A stretch of DNA of 64,000 nt from Rhodobacterales bacterium LSUCC0031 (lineage in GTDB: Bacteria > Pseudomonadota > Alphaproteobacteria > Rhodobacterales > Rhodobacteraceae): NCBI GenBank assembly GCA_015689735.1, contig WVSP01000002.1, positions 248,001-312,000 of the forward strand, written 5' to 3'. Both the position numbers and the translations under genes were made by a program. Below, in pieces: positions 17,263 to 24,206 of this stretch; positions within the stretch are counted from its first letter, which is position 1, and the number at the start of each line of letters is the position of its first letter. The notes beneath the pieces were generated by a model. It worked only from the letters and a program-made list of their open reading frames with translations, was not told the origin of the DNA and did not search any database.

Positions 17263-17317
17263 GGTGCTTTTGGACCAAAATCCAACGCACCTGCCATCGG
17301 CCTCCCGCGCTTGGGGG
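17263..17317 (+). promoter_or_regulatory. Expression platform of the TPP riboswitch
   Basis: Downstream of the aptamer GGTGC (17263-17267) can pair with GCACC (17287-17291), and TTGGA (17270-17274) with TCCAA (17281-17285), giving a 10-bp hairpin with a small internal loop. No T-run follows. Next comes CCTCCC (17301-17306), which can pair with part of the thiM ribosome site GGGGGA (17313-17318). This favours translational rather than intrinsic-terminator control. Confidence 0.5.
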
Positions 17318-17322
17318 AAACG

Positions 17323-18111
17323 ATGGACGACAAAGGCCATTACCTGCACCAGATGCGCGCGACCGCGCCCTTGGTCCATAACATCACCAATTTCGTCGCC
17401 ATGAACATCATGGCCAATGTTCTGCTTGCTGTCGGCGCCTCGCCCGCGATGGTCCATGCCCGCGCCGAGGTGGCCGAATTCGCGGGGCTGTCGCAGGCCT
17501 TGACGGTCAACATCGGCACGCTCGACGCGCCATGGGCCGAGGCGATGGAGATGGCCGCCGCCACCATGGCAGGGGCAGGGCGGCCGTGGGTGCTGGACCC
17601 GGTGGGGGTCGGGGCCACGCGCTACAGGCAGGATGTCTCGGCGCGCCTCTTGCGCCTGCGGCCCACCGTGATCCGGGGCAATGCCTCGGAAATCCTCGCT
17701 CTTGCGGGGTTGGGGGCCACCGGGCGCGGTGCCGATGCCGCCGATCCGGTCGAGGCGGCTGAAGCCGCCGCGCGCGATCTGGCCCATGCCACGGGCGGGG
17801 TTGTCGCCGTGTCGGGGCCTGTCGATTACATCACCGACGGGCGGGCGGCCTTCCGCGTGGCCAATGGCCATCCCTTGATGCCGCGCGTGACGGCCTTGGG
17901 CTGTTCGCTCAACGGCGTCATCGCGGCTTTTCTGGTGGGGCAAGACGCCTTGCCCGCGACGGTCGCCGCCATGGCCTATTACGGGATTGCGGGCGAGGTC
18001 GCAGGGCAAGCGGCCAAGGGGCCGGGCGGGTTTCAATCCGCTTTTCTCGATGCGCTCTACCAGATCACGCCCGAGGTCCTCGCCGCGCGCGCCATGGTCA
18101 CGCCGGCATGA
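17323..18111 (+). CDS. thiM: Hydroxyethylthiazole kinase
   Basis: This 262-residue enzyme phosphorylates the thiazole moiety (4-methyl-5-hydroxyethylthiazole) for thiamine salvage. The N-terminal PLVHNITNFVAMNIMANVLLAVGASPAM is the THZ-kinase signature. PWVLDPVGVGATRYRQ and the C-terminal GCSLNGVIAAFL supply the ATP and catalytic region, where family members usually have a Cys-Ser-Leu segment. The ATG at 17323 has a GGGGG ribosome site 5 bases upstream; a TTG at 17311 is in frame but less likely. It is the first gene after the TPP riboswitch and overlaps thiE by 4 bases. Confidence 0.95.
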   Translation: MDDKGHYLHQMRATAPLVHNITNFVAMNIMANVLLAVGASPAMVHARAEVAEFAGLSQALTVNIGTLDAPWAEAMEMAAATMAGAGRPWVLDPVGVGATRYRQDVSARLLRLRPTVIRGNASEILALAGLGATGRGADAADPVEAAEAAARDLAHATGGVVAVSGPVDYITDGRAAFRVANGHPLMPRVTALGCSLNGVIAAFLVGQDALPATVAAMAYYGIAGEVAGQAAKGPGGFQSAFLDALYQITPEVLAARAMVTPA

Positions 18112-18719
18112 TCGGCCCGCTTTACGTCGTGACCGACGCGCAAGCGCCGCTGCCTGTGCCCGATCAGGTGCGCGCGGCGGCCAAGGGCGGCGCCCGCATG
18201 ATCCAGATCCGCGACAAGGCCGCACCTGACGCCGAGATCGCGGCGCTGATCACGGCCCTTCTGCCCGAGATGACGGCGCAGGGGGTATGTCTCATCGTCA
18301 ATGACCGGGTCGCGGTCGCAAAGGCCACGGGGGTGCATGGCCTTCACATCGGGCAAGGCGATGGCGACCCGGTGTCGATCCGGCAGAGCTTGCCCCCGGG
18401 CATGATCCTCGGCCTGTCGGTCGAGACCGAGGCGCAGGCCCGCCTCGTGCCGGGTTGCGTCGATTACGCGGGCGTAGGCCCCGTGCGCGCCACGCCGACC
18501 AAACCCGACCATGCCGCGCCGATGGGCTTTGACGGGCTTGCCCGCATCACGGCGCTTTTGCCGATGCAAAGCTTTGCCATCGGCGGGCTCAAGCCCGGCG
18601 ATGCGGCAGCGCTGCGCGCGGCGGGGGCGGTCGGCATGGCGGTCGTGAGCGCCGTCACCCGCGCACCCGATCCAGTCGCCGCGACCCGTGCGCTGATTGC
18701 AGAATGGACCGCAACATGA
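18108..18719 (+). CDS. thiE: Thiamine-phosphate synthase
   Basis: This is a 203-residue TIM-barrel enzyme that joins hydroxymethylpyrimidine diphosphate with thiazole phosphate to make thiamine phosphate. Visible motifs are LYVVTDAQ, the QIRDKAAPD loop, LIVNDRVAVA with VHGLHIGQGD, YAGVGPVRATPTKPDH and the C-terminal FAIGGLKPGDAAAL. Length and motif order fit ThiE. It sits between thiM and thiD with 4-base overlaps on both sides, under the TPP riboswitch. Confidence 0.95.
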   Translation: MIGPLYVVTDAQAPLPVPDQVRAAAKGGARMIQIRDKAAPDAEIAALITALLPEMTAQGVCLIVNDRVAVAKATGVHGLHIGQGDGDPVSIRQSLPPGMILGLSVETEAQARLVPGCVDYAGVGPVRATPTKPDHAAPMGFDGLARITALLPMQSFAIGGLKPGDAAALRAAGAVGMAVVSAVTRAPDPVAATRALIAEWTAT

Positions 18720-19522
18720 TCCCCAATATCCTGTCGATCGCCGGCTCTGATCCTTCGGGGGGCGCGGGCATTCAGGCCGATCTCAAGGCGATCTCGGCCA
18801 ATGGCGGCTACGCCATGGCCGCGATCACGGCGCTTACCGCGCAAAACACCCAAGGCGTGCAAGCCGTGCAGATGATCGAGCCGGAGATTGTGGCAGCCCA
18901 AATCGCCGCAATCCGCGCCGATATCGCCATCCATGCGGTCAAGATCGGCATGCTCGGCACAGCCCTCATCATCGAGACGGTGATGGAGGCTCTTGCCGAT
19001 CTTGACGCCCCCATCGTGCTTGACCCGGTGATGGTCGCCAAGAGCGGCGACCGCCTGCTTCAGGCCGAGGCGGTGGCGGCCTTGCGCGCGGCACTGCCAA
19101 GGGCCGCCGTCATCACCCCGAACCTGCCCGAAGCAGCTGACCTGTTGGGTGCGCCCGAGGGCACCACCCGCGACCAGATGGCAGCGCAGGCGCAGGACCT
19201 TCTGGCCTTGGGGCCGAAGGCCGTGCTGCTCAAGGGCGGGCATCTGCCGGGCGGCGATTGCCCAGATCTTTTGGCGCGGGCGGAGGGCCTGACATGGCTG
19301 CCGGGCCCCCGCCAGATCACCCGCAAGACCCATGGCACGGGCTGCACGCTCTCTTCGGCCTTGGCGACCTGTCTGGGCCATGGCTTGCCCCTCGATCAGG
19401 CGGCAGCAAAGGCCAAGGACTACGTCGCCCGCGCCATCGCCGCCGCCGATGCGCTGAACGTGGGCCAAGGCCATGGCCCCACCCATCATTTCCACGCTTT
19501 CCCACAGGAGTTGCTGCCATGA
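18716..19522 (+). CDS. thiD: Bifunctional hydroxymethylpyrimidine/phosphomethylpyrimidine kinase
   Basis: This 268-residue ribokinase-fold enzyme makes HMP-phosphate and then HMP-diphosphate. The signature SIAGSDPSGGAGIQADLKA starts at residue 6. ALTAQNTQGVQ, KIGMLGT, LDPVMVAKSGDRLL and THGTGCTLSSALA (anion hole and catalytic region) follow. I chose the ATG at 18716 because it forms the ATGA overlap with thiE that recurs in this operon; an in-frame ATG 12 bases upstream is possible. The protein ends with a 4-base overlap into an SDR gene. Confidence 0.94.
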   Translation: MIPNILSIAGSDPSGGAGIQADLKAISANGGYAMAAITALTAQNTQGVQAVQMIEPEIVAAQIAAIRADIAIHAVKIGMLGTALIIETVMEALADLDAPIVLDPVMVAKSGDRLLQAEAVAALRAALPRAAVITPNLPEAADLLGAPEGTTRDQMAAQAQDLLALGPKAVLLKGGHLPGGDCPDLLARAEGLTWLPGPRQITRKTHGTGCTLSSALATCLGHGLPLDQAAAKAKDYVARAIAAADALNVGQGHGPTHHFHAFPQELLP

Positions 19523-20283
19523 CGCGCGCGCTTTCCGATCAGACCGTTCTTGTCACCGGCGCAGGGCGCGGCCTTGGCGCCGCCATCGCGCGCGCCTTTG
19601 CCCGCGAAGGGGCGCGGGTGGCGATCAACTATCGCCAGAGCCGGGACGCCGCCCTTGCCTTGGCCGAGGAGCTTGGCCCCCGCACGGCGGCCTTTCAGGG
19701 CGATGTGACCGATCCGGCCTCGGTCGCGGCCATGGTGGCGCAGATCACCGAGCGTTTGGGTGCGCCCGATGTGCTGGTACACAATGCGCTTGCTGATTTC
19801 GCCTTCAACGGCGATGCGCGCCACAGCCTCGACCAGATGGCCTGGGCCGAGATCGCGGCGCAGGCTGAGACGGCGGTGGGTGGCGCGCTCAACTGCATCA
19901 AGGCGCTCAGGCCGCATTTCGCCGCAAAGGGCTATGGGCGCGTCATCACCATCGGCACGAACCTGATGCAGAACCCGGTCGTACCGTATCACGACTACAC
20001 CGCCGCCAAGGGCGCGCTCTTGGCACTGACGCGGACGGCGGCGAAAGAGCTTGGGCCTTTGGGTGTCACGGTCAACATGGTCTCGGGTGGGCTTTTGCGC
20101 ACGACGGATGCAAGCGCTGCCACGCCCGAATTCGTATTCGACATCGTGGCCAGCCAGACGCCGCTTGGCCATGTCACCACACCGGCCGAGATGGCCGATG
20201 CGGTCTTGTTTTTCGCCTCGCCCTGGGCGCGGGCGGTGACGGGGCAGAACCTGATCGTCGATGGCGGCTTGGTTTTCGGGTGA
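19519..20283 (+). CDS. SDR family oxidoreductase, last gene of the thi operon
   Basis: This 254-residue classical SDR has TGAGRGLGAAIA, an NALAD variant of the NAG motif, the YTAAK catalytic pair and a C-terminal GQNLIVDGG typical of 3-oxoacyl-ACP-reductase-like members. INYRQSRD after the second strand suggests NADP use. It overlaps thiD by 4 bases with CAGGAG as ribosome site, so it is translated with the thiamine genes although no SDR is needed in the standard salvage route. It might act on a thiazole or pyrimidine side chain, or simply be a passenger. Its stop directly abuts the stop of the convergent next gene. Confidence 0.85.
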   Translation: MTRALSDQTVLVTGAGRGLGAAIARAFAREGARVAINYRQSRDAALALAEELGPRTAAFQGDVTDPASVAAMVAQITERLGAPDVLVHNALADFAFNGDARHSLDQMAWAEIAAQAETAVGGALNCIKALRPHFAAKGYGRVITIGTNLMQNPVVPYHDYTAAKGALLALTRTAAKELGPLGVTVNMVSGGLLRTTDASAATPEFVFDIVASQTPLGHVTTPAEMADAVLFFASPWARAVTGQNLIVDGGLVFG

Positions 20284-21183
20284 TCAGGTGAGCCTTGCTG
20301 GGAAGCCCTCGGCGCGCAGATCGGTGCCGAGGGCATCTTCGAGCAGTTTGACGATCTGCGTCGATTGTGCCTCGCCGCCATAGACGGCCTTGCCCTTGAG
20401 GAAGGTCTGGTTGGTCATGCTGGCGAGATCCAGCGGCACGCCGAACTCGCGGCCAAAGCCCATGGCAAAACCCAGATCCTTGAGCGCCAGATCCATGGAA
20501 AAGGCGATGTCGTAGCTGCCGTTCAGGATCAATTGCCCCTCGGTCTCATGCACGAAGGAGGTGCCAGAGGAGGCGGTGATCGCCTCCCACGCAGTTTTCA
20601 GATCCAAGCCGCCGCGCTTGGCCAGCATCAGGGCCTCGCCATCGGCCACCAGATGGATAAAGGCCAGCATGTTGGTGATGACCTTGATGATCGCCGCACT
20701 GCCCAAAGGGCCCATATGGAACAGCTTGTTGCCGATGACCTCGAGTGCCGGGCGGTGCAGCGCCACCAGATCGGCGTCGCCGCCTGCCAGCACCGTGATC
20801 TCGCCCCGCGCGGCCAGATGCACGCCACCCGTCACGGGGGCCTCGAGCAGGCGGATACCGGCGGTCTCGGCCACCGCACCCAGCCGGATGATGTCGTCAC
20901 GCCCAAGGGTCGAGTTCTCGATCCATGTGCTGCCCGGTTTCATCTTGGGCAGGATTTCCCCCAGAACCAGCTCCGACACCGCCGGAGAGGGCAGGCAGGT
21001 AAAGACATGGTCGGTCGCGGCGGCGACTTCGGCGGCACTTCCGGCGACGCTCGCCCCCATCTCGGACAGCCGCACCGCCAGGGCCGGGTCGCGGTCATAA
21101 ACCGTCACTTGATGACCCGCGCGGATCAGGCTTGCCGCGATATGCCCGCCCAGATTGCCCAAACCGATATAGCCGTAATTCAT
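20284..21183 (-). CDS. 3-hydroxyisobutyrate dehydrogenase-family beta-hydroxyacid dehydrogenase
   Basis: This 299-residue protein has the NAD motif YIGLGNLGGHIAASL at the N-terminus, the beta-hydroxyacid-dehydrogenase substrate motif in EAPVTGGVHLAARGEITVLAGG, and the catalytic Lys region IIKVITNMLAF with KDLGFA further on. It should oxidise a beta-hydroxyacid or reduce the matching semialdehyde. It is the last gene of a five-gene operon (29099 to 20284), 5 bases after the aldehyde dehydrogenase gene. The start at 21183 gives the Rossmann strand immediately; longer in-frame starts are unlikely. Confidence 0.86.
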   Translation of the reverse strand: MNYGYIGLGNLGGHIAASLIRAGHQVTVYDRDPALAVRLSEMGASVAGSAAEVAAATDHVFTCLPSPAVSELVLGEILPKMKPGSTWIENSTLGRDDIIRLGAVAETAGIRLLEAPVTGGVHLAARGEITVLAGGDADLVALHRPALEVIGNKLFHMGPLGSAAIIKVITNMLAFIHLVADGEALMLAKRGGLDLKTAWEAITASSGTSFVHETEGQLILNGSYDIAFSMDLALKDLGFAMGFGREFGVPLDLASMTNQTFLKGKAVYGGEAQSTQIVKLLEDALGTDLRAEGFPARLT

Positions 21184-21188
21184 GATCC

Positions 21189-22607
21189 CTATCCCACCAG
21201 TGCCTTGATTTCGCAAAAGTCGTGAATGCCCCAATCGGCATATTCCCGGCCATTGCCCGATTGCTTGTAGCCGCCGAAGGGCGCGAAGGTATCCCAATCG
21301 GGGCCGTTGATGTTGACTTGCCCCGCGCGCAGGCGCCGTGCGACGGCGCGCGCCGCGTCCAAGGGGCCGCTGACGTAAGCCGCCAACCCGTAAACCGTGT
21401 CATTGGCCATGGTGACGGCGTGATCGACGCTGTCATAGCCGATGATCGAGAGCACGGGGCCAAAGATTTCCTCGCGCGCGATGGTCATCTCATGGGTCAC
21501 ATGGCCAAAGACCGTGGGCCGCACGAACCAGCCGTGATTGATGCCGTCGGGGCGGCCAAGACCGCCCGCGGCCAGCGTCGCGCCCTCGCTGATGCCGGTT
21601 TCGATCAAGCCCTGCACCTTGTCCCATTGCGCGCCGGAAATCAGCGGGCCCATCGTGACCTTGGGATCGCTCGGGTCGCCGATGATGACGCTGTCGGCGG
21701 CTACGCGGGCCGCGTCCATCGCCGCGGCCATCCTGCCCATCGGCACGAACATGCGCGTCGGTGCATCGCAGCTTTGGCCGGTATTGCCGAAGCAAGCGCG
21801 CGTCCCGGCCGCGACCGCATCCGCCAGATCGGCGTCGGGCAAGATGATATTGGCCGATTTCCCGCCCAATTCCTGGGCCACGCGCTTGACCGTAGGGGCA
21901 GCCGCCTCAGCCACCGCTACGCCCGCGCGCGTCGATCCGGTAAAGGACACCATATCGACCTGAGGATGCGCGGCCACCACCGCGCCGACATCCGCACCTG
22001 TGCCTTGCACAAGGTTGAAAACGCCCGCAGGCACACCCGCCTGATCGCACAACTCGGCAAACAGCAGCGCCGACAAAGGCGCCAGTTCCGAGGGTTTCAA
22101 GACCATCGTGCAGCCTGCGGCCAGTGCCGGGGCGACCTTGCAGACGATCTGGTTCATCGGCCAGTTCCACGGGGTGATCAGCGCGCAAACGCCGATCCCC
22201 TCGCGGATGATGCGGGTTGACCCGCGCTGTTCTTCCCAATGAAAATCGCGGGCGGCCTTGATCGTCGTTTCCAGATGGATCTGACCCGCCCATGCCTGCG
22301 CCTCGCGGGCGGCGGTGATGGGCGCGCCCATCTCGTCGGACATGGCTTGCGCGATCTCGTCGAAGCGGGCGGTGTAGGCGGAAAAAAGCCCCTCAAGCAG
22401 TCCAATCCGATCAGCAACTGGCCATGCCGAAAAGCTGTCGAATGCCGTGCGCGCCGCCACCACCGCGCGATGGGCGTCATCCCCATTGCCCAAAGCCAGA
22501 TCGCCAAGGCTTGCCCCGGTCGCAGGGTTTTCGACCGGCATGGTCGCGCGGCCCAAGGGCGTGACCCATGCGCCACCGACATAATGCTGGGACAGGCGGT
22601 GCAGCAT
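21189..22607 (-). CDS. Aldehyde dehydrogenase family protein
   Basis: This is a 472-residue NAD(P)-dependent aldehyde dehydrogenase. The NAD-binding GSTRAGVAVAEAA, the general base Glu in ELGGKSANI and the catalytic Cys in NTGQSCDAPTR are all present, as is the C-terminal FAPFGGYKQSGNGRE. Its length is near the family norm. It lies between the MttB-like methyltransferase (6 bases upstream) and the beta-hydroxyacid dehydrogenase (5 bases downstream). It probably oxidises an aldehyde produced when the amine or betaine substrate of this operon is broken down. The family is broad, so the substrate is not predictable. Confidence 0.9.
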   Translation of the reverse strand: MLHRLSQHYVGGAWVTPLGRATMPVENPATGASLGDLALGNGDDAHRAVVAARTAFDSFSAWPVADRIGLLEGLFSAYTARFDEIAQAMSDEMGAPITAAREAQAWAGQIHLETTIKAARDFHWEEQRGSTRIIREGIGVCALITPWNWPMNQIVCKVAPALAAGCTMVLKPSELAPLSALLFAELCDQAGVPAGVFNLVQGTGADVGAVVAAHPQVDMVSFTGSTRAGVAVAEAAAPTVKRVAQELGGKSANIILPDADLADAVAAGTRACFGNTGQSCDAPTRMFVPMGRMAAAMDAARVAADSVIIGDPSDPKVTMGPLISGAQWDKVQGLIETGISEGATLAAGGLGRPDGINHGWFVRPTVFGHVTHEMTIAREEIFGPVLSIIGYDSVDHAVTMANDTVYGLAAYVSGPLDAARAVARRLRAGQVNINGPDWDTFAPFGGYKQSGNGREYADWGIHDFCEIKALVG

Positions 22608-22613
22608 GCGGCC

Positions 22614-24206
22614 CTACTGAAAGTAGATGTTGAAACGCTTGCGGATCGCCACGTCGATCTCGGGCGAGACCTGACAGCCCGCGCTGGCGAGGATCGCGTT
22701 CTTGCGCGCAATCGCGGTGTCGAGCAGCAGGGGCTGGCCCGCCTCGACCCATTCCTTGGGGCTCATGCGGTTCCCGACCTTGGGATAGACATATTCTGTC
22801 TGCATCAAGCCCAGCGTTTGATCCGTGCCAAGGTAATGGCCCGGCCCACCCAGGCAGACCTGCTTCATCGCGTCGATCGAGGTGCTGTCCTCGGTCACGT
22901 CGATCCCGCGCACCAGCCGCATGGCTTGCCCCAGGATGTCATCGCCCAAGACCAGGCTTTCGAGACAGAACCCCAACAGCGAGGCATGCATGCCCACCGT
23001 CTCGTAGCACATGTTGAGCCCCGAAAGCCCCGCCAGCGCATTGGTGATGCCCTGTTCCCAGCCTGCCTGCATGTCGGGCAGCTTGCTGTCCGAAATCCCC
23101 GAGGCAGCTCCACCGGGCAGATCATAGAAGCGGTGCATCTGCGCGCAGCCCGCCGTGAGCAGCGCCTGTTCGGCCGATCCGCCCGACATTGCGCCTGTGC
23201 GCAGATCGCTGACAAAGGGCCAGGTGCCGAAGATCGCAGGCGCGCCCTTCTTGATCGCGTTGACATAAACGACACCCGCGAGGCACTCGGCCACGGCCTG
23301 CACGATCGCCAGCGCGATGGGGGCGGGGGCCGTGGCGCCCGCTTGCCCCGCTGACAACAGAAGCATCGGCATGCCACGGCGGATGCAATCCTCCATCGTG
23401 ATGCAGCTTTCTTCGGCAAATTTCATCGGCGGGACGACGAAGCAATTGGAATTGCTGACAAATGGCCGTTCCAGCCATTTCTCCTCACCGCCCGCCACCA
23501 TGTGCAGCATCTCGAAGCAATCGGCGACATGGGCCGGATCGCTGAAGGATGTGCCGACATGCTTTTTCGTGCCTGCGAGACAGGCATAAAGCGTATTGAG
23601 GTCCATCTCGCGATTGTCCTTCACATCGCGGCAAACCATCGTGCGCTGGTAGAAATGAATATTGTCGAGGTTATCGACCAGCCGTGCGCCGTCATACAAA
23701 TCCTGCGCAGTCGACTCGCGATATTCATGGGTCACGGGGTCCACGATATGCACCGCCGCCCCCGCCGTGCCGAAATGCACATTGGTGCCGGAGAGATGCA
23801 TGTCGTGCTTGGGGTCGCGGGCATGAAGCGTGATGTTGCGCGCGGCGACGGCCAGCATGTCTTCGACCAGCGCGCGGGGAAAGCGGATGCGCCCGTCATC
23901 GCCTTGAATCGCGCCTGCACCCGTGAGGATCTCGACGCCCGAGGGTGGCGCATCGGCCAGTCCAATCACCTCCAACGCTTCAAGGGCGCTTTGATGGATC
24001 TTTTCCATCCCGGCATCGCTAATGGGGCGATATTGGCCACCGGGCATGCCGGGGCGAATGGGGCGCTTGTCTTCGGCTAAGGGGGCCGCGCGCAGCGCGA
24101 CCCTTGCTGCCCGCCCGCCCGAACGCCGCGCGCGCGCGGGCTCGCAGGTTTCGCCGATTTCCGGCACGTCGTTTTCTGCCATTTGGCTTTCCGGTATCAT
24201 GGTCAC
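22614..24206 (-). CDS. MttB-superfamily (trimethylamine methyltransferase family) protein, non-pyrrolysine type
   Basis: This 530-residue protein matches the MttB superfamily of TIM-barrel methyltransferases, with a disordered N-terminus (about 1-50), then GMEKIHQSALEALEVIG, later MEDCIRRGMPMLLLSAGQAGATAPA and a C-terminal KNAILASAGCQVSPEIDVAIRKRFNIYF. It reads through without an amber codon, so it is the non-pyrrolysine type typified by glycine betaine methyltransferase MtgB. Such enzymes pass a methyl group from a quaternary amine to a corrinoid protein, yet no corrinoid-protein gene is visible nearby. It overlaps the upstream flavoprotein gene by 4 bases via a GTG start (24204-24206); ATG starts at 24200 or 24182 are alternatives. 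Confidence 0.85.
   Translation of the reverse strand: MTMIPESQMAENDVPEIGETCEPARARRSGGRAARVALRAAPLAEDKRPIRPGMPGGQYRPISDAGMEKIHQSALEALEVIGLADAPPSGVEILTGAGAIQGDDGRIRFPRALVEDMLAVAARNITLHARDPKHDMHLSGTNVHFGTAGAAVHIVDPVTHEYRESTAQDLYDGARLVDNLDNIHFYQRTMVCRDVKDNREMDLNTLYACLAGTKKHVGTSFSDPAHVADCFEMLHMVAGGEEKWLERPFVSNSNCFVVPPMKFAEESCITMEDCIRRGMPMLLLSAGQAGATAPAPIALAIVQAVAECLAGVVYVNAIKKGAPAIFGTWPFVSDLRTGAMSGGSAEQALLTAGCAQMHRFYDLPGGAASGISDSKLPDMQAGWEQGITNALAGLSGLNMCYETVGMHASLLGFCLESLVLGDDILGQAMRLVRGIDVTEDSTSIDAMKQVCLGGPGHYLGTDQTLGLMQTEYVYPKVGNRMSPKEWVEAGQPLLLDTAIARKNAILASAGCQVSPEIDVAIRKRFNIYFQ

Noticed and set aside
22614-24206. Pyrrolysine-containing MttB
   Set aside because: The frame has no internal amber codon and the protein is full length, so it is a non-pyrrolysine MttB-family member.
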